Origin: Actinomycetota bacterium
Lineage (GTDB): Bacteria; Actinomycetota; Thermoleophilia; Solirubrobacterales; Solirubrobacteraceae
NCBI GenBank assembly: GCA_005788585.1
Contig: SYBY01000014.1
Location: forward strand, 1-17,619
Length of the DNA: 17,619 nt
Direction of reading: 5' to 3'
The first letter of the stretch is position 1. Every line of letters begins with the position of its first letter. The notes below the pieces were generated by a model. The model was not told the DNA's origin and did not search any database. It saw only the letters and a program-made list of their open reading frames with translations. Position numbers and translations under genes: made by a program. This document shows, piece by piece, positions 6,790-14,142 of this stretch.

Positions 6790-7559
6790 GCGAGTTCTTC
6801 TCCACCGCGCGGGCCGTCGCCTGGCGCAGCCTGCACATCACGTTCACCAACCCGGCGCTCCTGGCGCCCGCGCTGATCTTCCCGCTGATGTTCTACGTCG
6901 CGTTCGCAGGGGGCCTGTCGAGCGTCGGCAGCCTGCCGGGCTTCGACTATCCGGCGGGCTACGACACGTTCCAGTTCGGCTTCGTCCTGCTGCAGGCCAG
7001 CGCGTTCGGCGGCGTGTTCAGCGGCTTCGGCATCGCCGCGGACTTCGAGCGCGGGTTCGCGCGCCGCTACATGCTCGCGGCGCCCCGGCGTGAGGCGATC
7101 ATCGTCGGCTACCTCCTCGGCGGCCTGTCGCGCGCGGCGATCACCACGAGCCTCCTGACCGTCGTCGCGCTGGCGACCGGCATGCGGCCCCAGAGCTCGC
7201 CCGCCGAGATCGCCGCGCTCATCGTCCTCGTCGCCTTCGTGTGCTCGGCCGCGATGCTCTTCGCCTGCGGGGTCGCCATGCGCCTGAAGACCGTGCAGGC
7301 CGGGCCGGCGATGCAGATGCCGGTGTTCCTCGTCCTGTTCCTCGCGCCGGTGTTCGTCCCGCTCGACCTCGTGGCCGGCTGGGTCCACGGCGTCGCGACG
7401 GTCAACCCCGTCACCGCGCTCATGAACGGCGTGCGCGACCTGCTCGCGGGCACCGGGTTCGATGCCGTCCTCGTCTTCGGGACCGCGATCGCGCTGGCGG
7501 GCGGCTTCGCCCTGTGGGCCCTGCGCGGGCTGCGGTCGGCCGAGCGCACGGGCTCGTAG
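6786..7559 (+). CDS. ABC-2 type permease, subunit 2
   Basis: A 257-residue DrrB-like integral membrane protein with about six hydrophobic segments and family landmarks: ITFTNPALLAPALIFPLMFYVAF near the N-terminus, a central DFERGFARRYMLAAPRREAI loop, and VATVNPVTALMNGVRDLLAG before the last helix. It starts with GTG in a GTGA overlap with the stop of permease 1, which implies translational coupling and fits a heteromeric exporter: one ATPase with two different permeases. The reading frame is the same as that of the N-terminal half of permease 1, so an uncorrected gene finder would fuse them. The TAG stop lies 31 bp before the helicase ATG. The transported substrate is not evident. Confidence 0.9.
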   Translation: MSEFFSTARAVAWRSLHITFTNPALLAPALIFPLMFYVAFAGGLSSVGSLPGFDYPAGYDTFQFGFVLLQASAFGGVFSGFGIAADFERGFARRYMLAAPRREAIIVGYLLGGLSRAAITTSLLTVVALATGMRPQSSPAEIAALIVLVAFVCSAAMLFACGVAMRLKTVQAGPAMQMPVFLVLFLAPVFVPLDLVAGWVHGVATVNPVTALMNGVRDLLAGTGFDAVLVFGTAIALAGGFALWALRGLRSAERTGS

Positions 7560-7571
7560 ACGTGTCTGTAC

Positions 7572-7577
7572 TACCGT
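7572..7577 (+). promoter_or_regulatory. Candidate -10 element (TACCGT) for the helicase gene
   Basis: TACCGT, identical to the hexamer before the ABC operon, lies 13 nt before the ATG at 7591 in a gap with no Shine-Dalgarno sequence. If active, the mRNA would be nearly leaderless. It is a weak call, since read-through from the ABC operon is equally possible. Confidence 0.25.
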
Positions 7578-7590
7578 CGGCGCCGGCGCC
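7576..7590. repeat. 15-bp repeat with GGCGCC-GGCGCC palindrome, copy 2
   Basis: An identical copy of the 15-mer at 3525-3539, abutting the helicase ATG. A self-complementary element here could affect initiation of translation, or could be chance in a GC-rich genome. Confidence 0.35.
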
Positions 7591-10158
7591 ATGACCCTGC
7601 TCGACCACCTGCCCGCCGACCCGACCGCCGACACGCTCTACGACGCGTTCACGGCGTGGTCGCAGGAGCAGGGACTGGAGCTGTACCCGCACCAGGACGA
7701 GGCGGCCATCGAGCTGTTCACCGGGAACAACCTCGTCCTGGCGACGCCCACCGGATCGGGCAAGTCGCTGGTGGCGATCGCCGCGCACTTCGCCGCCATG
7801 TCCGACGGGCGCCGCACCTACTACACCGCCCCGATCAAGGCGCTCGTCTCGGAGAAGTACTTCGCCCTGTGCCAGACGTTCGGCGCCGAAAACGTCGGGA
7901 TGTCGACGGGCGACGCCTCGGTCAACGCGGACGCGCCGATCGTCTGCTGCACCGCGGAGGTCCTGGCGAACATCGCGCTGCGCGAGGGCCGCGGCGCGGA
8001 CGTCGGTCAGGTCGTCATGGACGAGTTCCACTTCTACGCCGAGCCGCAGCGGGGCTGGGCGTGGCAGGTGCCGCTGCTCTGCCTCCCGCAGGCGCAGTTC
8101 GTCCTCATGTCGGCCACCTTGGGCGACGTCACGGCGCTGAGCGCGGACCTCACGCGGCGGACCGCCCGGGAGACCGCGGTCATCGACGACGCCGAGCGCC
8201 CGGTGCCCCTGACCTACACGTGGTCGGTCGAGCCGCTGCACGAGCTGCTCGAGGAGCTGACGCGCACCGACCAGGCGCCGATCTACGTCGTGCACTTCAC
8301 GCAGGTGTCCGCGATGGAACGGGCGCAGTCGCTGCTGTCGGCCAAGCTCTGCACCCGCGACGAGCGCGACGAGATCGCCGACGCCATCGGGGCGTTCCGC
8401 TTCACCGCCGGGTTCGGCAAGACGCTCTCCAAGCTCGTGCGCGCCGGCATCGGCGTGCACCACGCCGGCATGCTGCCGCGCTACCGGCGGCTCATCGAGC
8501 AGCTCGCGCAGACCGGGCTGCTGAAGGTCATCTGCGGGACCGACACGCTCGGGGTCGGCATCAACGTCCCGATCCGCACCGTCGTCTTCACCGGGCTGGC
8601 CAAGTACGACGGCACGAAGCACCGCCTGCTGAAGGCCCGCGAGTTCCACCAGATCGCCGGTCGCGCCGGCCGCGCCGGATTCGACACGGCGGGCTTCGTG
8701 ATCGTGCAGGCGCCCGAGCACGTCATCGAGAACCAGCGGGCGATCCAGAAGGCCGGCGACGACCCGAAGAAGCGCCGGAAGGTGCAGCGCAAGAAGCCGC
8801 AGGAGGGCGCCGTCAGCTGGAACGAGGAGACCTTCGAGCGCCTGCGCAACGCGACCCCCGAGGCGCTCGTCTCCCGCATGAAGGTCGACCACGCGATGAT
8901 CCTCAACGTCGTCAATCAGCCCGCGGACCCGATCGTCGCCATGCGCGCGCTCATGGAGGACAACCACGAGGACGATCGTGGCCGCGCGCGCCTGACCCAG
9001 CAGGCCGAGACGCTGGGCAACGAGCTGCTCGAGGCCAAGGTGCTCGAGTGGCTTCCCGCGCCCGACGAGCACGGCCGGACCCTGCAGCTCGCGCCTGCCC
9101 TGCAGGAGGACTTCGCGCTGAACCAGCCGCTGGCGTCCTTCGCGCTCGTCGCGTTCGAGCTGCTGAACCCCGAGTACGAGCACTACACGCTCGACGTCCT
9201 CTCCGTGGTCGAGGCCATCCTCGACGACCCGTTCCCGGTCCTGCGCGCACAGGCCCACAAGGAGCGTGGTGAGGCGGTGGCAGAGATGAAGGCCGAGGGC
9301 ATTGAGTACGACGAGCGGATGGAGCTGCTCGAGCAGGTCACGCATCCCCGGCCGCTGGCCGAGCCGCTCGAGGAGGCGCTGCGGGTCTACCGCGAGACCC
9401 ACCCGTGGGTCAGAGACTCGGACCTGTCGCCGAAGTCGGTGGTCCGCGACATGTACGAGCACGGCCGCACGTTCACGGAGTTCGTGTCGTTCTACGGGCT
9501 CGCGCGGTCCGAGGGCCTGGTGCTGCGCTATCTCAGCGACGCCTACAGGGCGCTGCGCCAGACCGTGCCCGAGCAGGTGAAGACCGAGGAGCTCGACGAG
9601 ATCATCGAGTGGCTCGGAGAGACGGTCCGCCAGACCGATTCCAGCCTGCTCGACGAGTGGGAGGCGCTCACCGACCCCGAGTCCGTCGCGCGGGCCGCCG
9701 AAGCGGCCGCCGCCGGCGAGCCACCGGCGCCCCAGCGCCCGATCACCCGCAACGCCCGAGCGTTCCGCGTCATGGTGCGCAACGCCATGTTCCAGAAGGT
9801 GCAGCTGGCAGCGCGCGATCGATTCGCCGACCTCGCGCAGCTCGAGGCCGCAGCCGCCGCGCTCACCGAACCACCGGGCCGGGTGACGATGACCGCCGCC
9901 ACGTGGGAGGAGGCACTCGGCGCCTACTGGGACGAGTACGAGGAGATGGACGCGGGGCCGGAGGCACGCTCGCCGGACCTGCTGCTCATCGACACCGATC
10001 CGCCTGGTGACGGACCGCGGCGCTGGGAGGTCCGCCAGATCGTCCGCGACCCCGACGGCAATCACGACTGGGCGATCGTCGCAACCGTGGATCTCGAGGG
10101 GTCCGACGCAGCCGGCGAACCCGTGGTCCGGACCACGTCGTTCGGACCGCCGGACTGA
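7591..10158 (+). CDS. DEAD/DEAH-box Ski2-like helicase with C-terminal DUF3516
   Basis: An 855-residue superfamily 2 helicase. The first RecA-like domain has a Q-motif-like YPHQDEA (32-38), Walker A ATPTGSGKS (51-59, Lys58), DEFH (144-147; a DEVH/DEFH-type Walker B) and SAT (174-176). The second has GVHHAGMLPRYRR (288-300), GTDTLGVGINVP (316-327) and motif VI QIAGRAGRAGFD (354-365). These are hallmarks of Ski2/Mtr4-like RNA helicases. The remaining roughly 490 residues match what I know as DUF3516, found with this helicase in Actinobacteria, and include a basic KKRRKVQRKK patch (393-402). The presumed role is RNA unwinding or turnover. All catalytic motifs are intact. ATG 7591 is chosen because the homology to PHQ-type N-termini begins soon after; upstream lies the permease stop. 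It converges on the TreT-like gene with 10 bp between. Confidence 0.93.
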   Translation: MTLLDHLPADPTADTLYDAFTAWSQEQGLELYPHQDEAAIELFTGNNLVLATPTGSGKSLVAIAAHFAAMSDGRRTYYTAPIKALVSEKYFALCQTFGAENVGMSTGDASVNADAPIVCCTAEVLANIALREGRGADVGQVVMDEFHFYAEPQRGWAWQVPLLCLPQAQFVLMSATLGDVTALSADLTRRTARETAVIDDAERPVPLTYTWSVEPLHELLEELTRTDQAPIYVVHFTQVSAMERAQSLLSAKLCTRDERDEIADAIGAFRFTAGFGKTLSKLVRAGIGVHHAGMLPRYRRLIEQLAQTGLLKVICGTDTLGVGINVPIRTVVFTGLAKYDGTKHRLLKAREFHQIAGRAGRAGFDTAGFVIVQAPEHVIENQRAIQKAGDDPKKRRKVQRKKPQEGAVSWNEETFERLRNATPEALVSRMKVDHAMILNVVNQPADPIVAMRALMEDNHEDDRGRARLTQQAETLGNELLEAKVLEWLPAPDEHGRTLQLAPALQEDFALNQPLASFALVAFELLNPEYEHYTLDVLSVVEAILDDPFPVLRAQAHKERGEAVAEMKAEGIEYDERMELLEQVTHPRPLAEPLEEALRVYRETHPWVRDSDLSPKSVVRDMYEHGRTFTEFVSFYGLARSEGLVLRYLSDAYRALRQTVPEQVKTEELDEIIEWLGETVRQTDSSLLDEWEALTDPESVARAAEAAAAGEPPAPQRPITRNARAFRVMVRNAMFQKVQLAARDRFADLAQLEAAAAALTEPPGRVTMTAATWEEALGAYWDEYEEMDAGPEARSPDLLLIDTDPPGDGPRRWEVRQIVRDPDGNHDWAIVATVDLEGSDAAGEPVVRTTSFGPPD

Positions 10159-10174
10159 CACCCGGGGCTCAGTC
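10153..10174. terminator. Inverted repeat spanning the convergent helicase and TreT stops
   Basis: GACTGA (10153-10158) and TCAGTC (10169-10174) are complementary and flank a 10-nt GC-rich loop. Each arm contains one gene's TGA stop. There is no U-tract, so termination activity is uncertain. Confidence 0.35.
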
Positions 10175-11602
10175 GGTCGGCGCGAACTCTCGCAGCAGCA
10201 CCACCCAGTCCTGGAGGTGGCGGGACTCCAGGAACTGTTCACGGACGCGTTCGCAGGCCGCGGCGCCGAGCCTCGACCGGAAGCCACCGTCGTAGATCAG
10301 CAGCGACAGCTTTCGCCCGAACGTCTCGAGGTCGTCGGGGTCGTCCACCAGCACGCCGCTCAGGCCGTCGACGATCTGGTCCTGGATGCCGCCCACCCGC
10401 GTGGCCAGCACCGCCCGGGACTTCCACATCGCCTCGGCGACGGTGAGCCCGAACCCCTCCGCGCGGGACTTCTGCACGATGATGTCGGCCCGGCGCTGGA
10501 GCGCGTTGACGATCGCCGCGTTCTCCTCCGGATCTTCCATGGGGAGCGTCGCGAGATGCACGCGGCTGCGCGCGTCGGCCGGCAGGCCGTGCCAGAGCTC
10601 GGTCACCTCACGCAGGACCCGGGCGCCCTCCGGGTCGTCGGTGACCGCCGCGACGTCCGGGCCGGCCAGGATGAGATGGGCGTCACCCAGGTCAGGCAGG
10701 GCGCGTGCGAAGCCCGAGACGACGCCGGCGGGGTCCTTCAGGTCGTCCCATCGTGAGACCTGCGCGACCAGCGGTGCGTCGGGCGGCACAGGGGCCTCCT
10801 CGGTCACCTGGGCGCGGCGCTCGACGCGACCTGGCGAGCGGTCCCGGCGCAGGAACACCGAGTCGGCAGGATCCCCGTCGCCGAGCAGCCCGGTGGACTG
10901 CAGGATCGCCGTGACGGTCGCGGGCTCCATCGGCTGGTTCTTCGGCGACAGCGCGTCAATCGACGGCGCGATGACGCGGCAGCGGGTGGGGTCAAGGGCG
11001 GGCCAGATGAACTGCGGGCGGGAGAACACGCAGGCGTGCGCGTGCTGCACGTACGGGACGAGGAACTCACGCGCCTCGGCCACGTGCTCGTTGGAGACGT
11101 CCGCGCCGATGTGCAGGCGCCAGATGACCGCCGCGCCCCGGGCCTTGAGCTCCGATGTCAGGCCCGCGGTCTGAGGATCGTGCAGGAGGACCACGTCCCC
11201 GGGGCGGACACGCTCGACGAGGCCGGCGACGTTCTCGGCGCTCACGCTCTCGTACAGCGCGCGCTCGGACTCCCCGAGCGGGCCGCCGTCGCCGGGAAAG
11301 CCGTGGAGGCGGTGGTGCAGGCGCTTCGTCACGACGAAGAACTCGGCCGGCCCGTCGATGGTCACCCAGCGCGCGTCGACGCCGCTCCCGCGGGCGTACC
11401 CGAGCAGCGATCCGAGCATCTCGGCGACACCGCCACCGCGCGCGGTGGAGTTCACGCACCACAGCACCCGTTCGTGCAGCACGAGGCGCGCGAGCGCGGC
11501 GGCGTCGAGGAGGTCGGCGTACTGCGCCGCCGAGAGGAACGACTCGAACCGCTCGACGGCGAGCGGCGGCACCGCGAGGTCGTCCAGAACCGTGACGCTC
11601 AT
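10169..11602 (-). CDS. treT: GT4 glycosyltransferase, trehalose synthase (TreT)-like
   Basis: A 477-residue GT-B fold enzyme resembling TreT, which makes trehalose from NDP-glucose and glucose. N-terminal landmarks are [16 protein letters not shown] (48-63) and [20 protein letters not shown] (87-106), as in TreT and related trehalose phosphorylases. The C-terminal Rossmann domain has [15 protein letters not shown] (281-295) with the nucleotide-sugar-binding Arg284 and Lys289, then [17 protein letters not shown] (377-393) with the GT4 E-x7-E pair Glu382 and Glu390, and [11 protein letters not shown]. Trehalose production would serve osmotic and desiccation protection. It stands alone between the helicase (convergent) and the chemoreceptor (divergent, 174 bp). 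The ATG has no evident ribosome-binding site but follows a TAGGTT hexamer by 6 nt, suggesting a leaderless mRNA. Substrate identity within this family needs enzyme data, so the symbol is tentative. Confidence 0.85.
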   Translation of the reverse strand: MSVTVLDDLAVPPLAVERFESFLSAAQYADLLDAAALARLVLHERVLWCVNSTARGGGVAEMLGSLLGYARGSGVDARWVTIDGPAEFFVVTKRLHHRLHGFPGDGGPLGESERALYESVSAENVAGLVERVRPGDVVLLHDPQTAGLTSELKARGAAVIWRLHIGADVSNEHVAEAREFLVPYVQHAHACVFSRPQFIWPALDPTRCRVIAPSIDALSPKNQPMEPATVTAILQSTGLLGDGDPADSVFLRRDRSPGRVERRAQVTEEAPVPPDAPLVAQVSRWDDLKDPAGVVSGFARALPDLGDAHLILAGPDVAAVTDDPEGARVLREVTELWHGLPADARSRVHLATLPMEDPEENAAIVNALQRRADIIVQKSRAEGFGLTVAEAMWKSRAVLATRVGGIQDQIVDGLSGVLVDDPDDLETFGRKLSLLIYDGGFRSRLGAAACERVREQFLESRHLQDWVVLLREFAPTD

Positions 11603-11608
11603 GCGGGG

Positions 11609-11614
11609 AACCTA
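11609..11614 (-). promoter_or_regulatory. Candidate -10 element (TAGGTT) of the TreT-like gene
   Basis: The minus strand reads TAGGTT ending 6 nt before the ATG at 11602, the spacing expected for a leaderless transcript. No -35 match is evident. Confidence 0.35.
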
Positions 11615-11715
11615 CGCCCGCGCGAGCGTCCGGGGCACCGCATCCGTCACGGGAATGCGGCGGTAGTTCACCGTAACGTCGCCTCCTGTTCTGGCACGCC
11701 AAGCCCCAGTTCTGC

Positions 11716-11742
11716 TCAAGAGCGCCGCGTTTCGGGCGATCT
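11716..11742 (+). promoter_or_regulatory. Candidate sigma-28 (FliA/SigD-type) promoter of the chemoreceptor gene
   Basis: TCAA (11716-11719), a 15-nt spacer and GGCGATCT (11735-11742) match the TAAA-N15-GCCGATAT flagellar promoter pattern at three of four and six of eight positions, with exact spacing. A start about 7 nt downstream leaves a short leader containing the GAGGAG ribosome-binding site. The cognate-type sigma factor is encoded at 4108-4932. Confidence 0.5.
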
Positions 11743-11759
11743 ACGGGCTGTCCCTGATC

Positions 11760-11765
11760 GAGGAG
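11760..11765 (+). promoter_or_regulatory. Ribosome-binding site of the chemoreceptor gene
   Basis: GAGGAG lies 11 nt before the ATG at 11777, slightly long spacing but the only purine-rich match. It supports this start rather than the open frame that extends upstream through the divergent TreT gene. Confidence 0.5.
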
Positions 11766-11776
11766 TCGTCTTCCCC

Positions 11777-13660
11777 ATGTCCGTCCTTCGTCGCACCCGT
11801 GTCGGTGTGCGCCTCACCATTGCCTTCGCCCTCTTGCTGGGAGCCATCGCCACGACCGTGTTCGTCGGCGTCACGACCCTCGGCCAGCTCAACGCGGCAT
11901 CGGACGACACCGACGCGGGGCGCAACGTCGCCGCCCTCGCCATTCTCGAGGACCTCGGCATGAACAGCGCGGGCGGCGCCCACGAGTTCGTCCGCCACCT
12001 GTACGTGTTCGACGGCGACCTCAAGGTCCAGGACGAGGTCGCAGCGACCATTGAGGGTCAGCACGAGGTGTCCGCCGAAGCGATTGACCGGCTCGGCCCA
12101 CTCATGACCTCTTCTGCCGCGCGTGCGACGCTTGCGGACGTCAAGGAGGCCAACGAACGCGTCATGACGCTCACGGATGAGGGCATCGCGCTCTCTCGTG
12201 ATGAGACGCTGAAGGCCGCCGAGGAGCGCGATGGCTCGCGCAATCTGTACGTGGAGCAGCTCGTTCCCGCCCTGGAGGAGCTCACTGCCGCGGAGACCGC
12301 GCTCGTCGACCGGGTCCGCACCGACACGACGGCGGCGCTGCGGGCCTCGGCCGACCAGGCTCGGGACGGCCGCAACATCCTGCTGGCGATCGGCATCGCC
12401 GCACTGCTGCTGACGATCGCGCTCGCGTTCTTCATCACCCGCTCGATCACCAAGCCGATGCAGCGCTTCGTCCACCAGCTGCGCTCGGTCCAGGAGCACG
12501 ACCTCACCGAGCTCGGCCGCGGCCTGCAGGCCATGGCCGACGGCGACCTCACCGTCAAGGTGGCGGCGCGGGCCGAGCGCGTCGGGGACACCGCGCCGGA
12601 CGAGGTCGGCACGGCCGCGCGGGTCGTCGATTCCGTCATCGACCAGTCGAACGGCTCGATCACCGCCTACGAGCAGACGCGCGAGAACCTCGGCGAGATC
12701 CTCGCAGGCGTCACGCGGTCGGCGCAGCACGTCAGCCGCGCGTCGGGCGAGATGGCCAGCACGTCCCAGCAGTCGGGGTCGGCGATCAACGAGGTCGCCA
12801 ACGCCATGACGGAGGTCGCGCAGGGCGCCGAGCGCCAGGTGTCCGCCGTCGCGACGACGCGGGACAGCATGGAGCAGATCGCCGAGAACGCCGAGCGCAG
12901 CGCGCTGCAGGCCCGTGAGACGGCCGAGGCCGCCGCCGGTGCCCGCTCAGTCGCTCGCGATGGCGTCGGCGCTGCCGGCGCGGCCACCGAGGCGATGGAG
13001 CAGGTGCGCAGCGCGACCGAGGCGGCCACCGTCGCCATGCGTGAGCTCGCCTCCAAGTCCGAGCGCATCGGGAACATCGTCGATGCCATCACGGCCATCG
13101 CCGAGCAGACGAATCTCCTGGCGCTCAACGCCGCCCCCGAGGCCGCTGGCGCCGGCGCGCAGGGCCGGGGGTTCGCGGTCGGCGCCGACGTGGTCCGCAT
13201 GCGGGCCGAGGAGTCCCCGGGCTCGGCGACCGAGATCGCCGCCCTGCTGGACGACATCTCCAAGGGCACCCAGGGCGCCGTGTCGCTCGGCGAGGACGGC
13301 GCCCGCCGGACCGGCGACGGCGCCACGACCGTCGAGCAGGCGCGCGCCGCCTTCGAGCGCATCGACGAGGCGGTCGAGGGCATGACCTCCCGCGTCGAGG
13401 CCATCGCCGCCGACGTCGGGGAGTCCGCCGAGCTCATGCGCGGCCGGATCGCCCAGGACATGGCGGAGATGAGCGCGGTCGCCGAGCAGTCGTCGGCATC
13501 CGCCGAGGAGGTCTCCGCCTCGACGCAGGAGACCTCGGCCGCCACCCAGCAGGTCGCCGACTCGGCCCAGGAGCTCGCGGCCACGGCCGCCGAACTCGAG
13601 AAGCTCGTCCAGCGCTTCCGCGTCGAGGACGACCGCGCGGACCTCGGCATCGCCTCCTAG
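11777..13660 (+). CDS. Methyl-accepting chemotaxis protein with a divergent hairpin tip
   Basis: A 627-residue transmembrane chemoreceptor: TM1 about residues 12-34, a helical periplasmic-side sensor (35-198, four-helix-bundle type by composition), TM2 about 199-220, a HAMP region (about 221-275, with AMADGDLTV at 252-260), then a long coiled-coil signalling domain to about 615. The tip core [13 protein letters not shown] (441-453) is normal, but the next stretch departs from the near-invariant [27 protein letters not shown]: Pro454, Gly458, Ala461, Gly469, Val472, Met475, Arg476 and Pro481 replace Ile/Val, Arg, Glu, Val, Glu, Lys, Leu and Ala. These are positions used for receptor-trimer and CheA/CheW contacts. 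No C-terminal CheR-tethering pentapeptide is seen. A sigma-28-like promoter precedes it. It ends in a CTAG shared with the stop of the opposing thioesterase gene. Confidence 0.93.
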   Translation: MSVLRRTRVGVRLTIAFALLLGAIATTVFVGVTTLGQLNAASDDTDAGRNVAALAILEDLGMNSAGGAHEFVRHLYVFDGDLKVQDEVAATIEGQHEVSAEAIDRLGPLMTSSAARATLADVKEANERVMTLTDEGIALSRDETLKAAEERDGSRNLYVEQLVPALEELTAAETALVDRVRTDTTAALRASADQARDGRNILLAIGIAALLLTIALAFFITRSITKPMQRFVHQLRSVQEHDLTELGRGLQAMADGDLTVKVAARAERVGDTAPDEVGTAARVVDSVIDQSNGSITAYEQTRENLGEILAGVTRSAQHVSRASGEMASTSQQSGSAINEVANAMTEVAQGAERQVSAVATTRDSMEQIAENAERSALQARETAEAAAGARSVARDGVGAAGAATEAMEQVRSATEAATVAMRELASKSERIGNIVDAITAIAEQTNLLALNAAPEAAGAGAQGRGFAVGADVVRMRAEESPGSATEIAALLDDISKGTQGAVSLGEDGARRTGDGATTVEQARAAFERIDEAVEGMTSRVEAIAADVGESAELMRGRIAQDMAEMSAVAEQSSASAEEVSASTQETSAATQQVADSAQELAATAAELEKLVQRFRVEDDRADLGIAS

Positions 13661-14073
13661 CCCTGCTGCGCGGCCTCCTCGTCGAGGCGGCCGCGCAGTC
13701 CTTCCGGCAGCCGGGCCGACGCCTGGGCCTCGTAGTCGAACCCCACGAGCCAGCCGTAGCCCTCGGCCGCGAGGCGCTCACCCACGTGCATGGTGAAGTC
13801 GATCCGGAAGGCCGATCGCTTGACCTCCCCCACCTGGCAGCCGATCGCGACCTCCTCGTCGAAGTGGACGGGTGACCGGTAGGAGATGTGGCATTCGGCG
13901 AAGATGAGGCCGAACGTGTCGGCTTCAGGATGCGACGGGTCGTGCTCGGGTGCGAGGACCCGCAGGTACGCGATGCGCGCGGTCTCGAAGTACCGCAGGA
14001 AGACGACGTTGTTGAGGTGGCGCATGGCGTCGAGGTCGCCGAAGCGCACGCGCTCGCGGTGGATGAACGGCAT
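13657..14073 (-). CDS. 4HBT-type hotdog-fold acyl-CoA thioesterase
   Basis: A 138-residue single-hotdog protein of the 4-hydroxybenzoyl-CoA thioesterase/FadM-YbgC type, which hydrolyses acyl-CoA or acyl-ACP thioesters. The N-terminal signature [20 protein letters not shown] (8-27) matches the family pattern DxDxxxHxNNxxY, with Asp15 the likely catalytic residue, and continues into [10 protein letters not shown]. The rest alternates as a beta-sheet ([26 protein letters not shown]). Length is normal. A GAGGA ribosome-binding site lies 7 nt before the ATG. The gene diverges from the kinase (69 bp) and overlaps the chemoreceptor tail to tail by 4 bp. Substrate range cannot be predicted from the sequence. 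Confidence 0.9.
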   Translation of the reverse strand: MPFIHRERVRFGDLDAMRHLNNVVFLRYFETARIAYLRVLAPEHDPSHPEADTFGLIFAECHISYRSPVHFDEEVAIGCQVGEVKRSAFRIDFTMHVGERLAAEGYGWLVGFDYEAQASARLPEGLRGRLDEEAAQQG

Positions 14074-14125
14074 TGCGCCATCCTCGCATCACCGCGGCAC
14101 CGGTAACCCCCGCCCGGTGCGGGAG

Positions 14126-14131
14126 TAGGAT
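14126..14131 (+). promoter_or_regulatory. Candidate -10 element (TAGGAT) of the kinase gene
   Basis: TAGGAT ends 11 nt before the GTG start at 14143, implying a leader of only a few nucleotides; no Shine-Dalgarno is present. A small inverted repeat, CCCGC (14109-14113) and GCGGG (14119-14123), lies just upstream and could be an operator or chance. Confidence 0.4.
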
Positions 14132-14142
14132 CGCACGAGAAC

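Noticed and set aside
6030..7559. A single 509-residue two-permease fusion protein
   Set aside because: The middle (about 6411-6785) is Arg/Pro-rich nonsense in that frame, while an adjacent frame reads as a normal permease C-terminus; a frameshift explains it.
7420..10287. A 955-codon open frame on the minus strand opposite the helicase
   Set aside because: Its protein is Arg/Leu/Val/Asp-rich with no recognisable domain, the typical mirror of a high-GC gene; the plus strand carries all helicase motifs.
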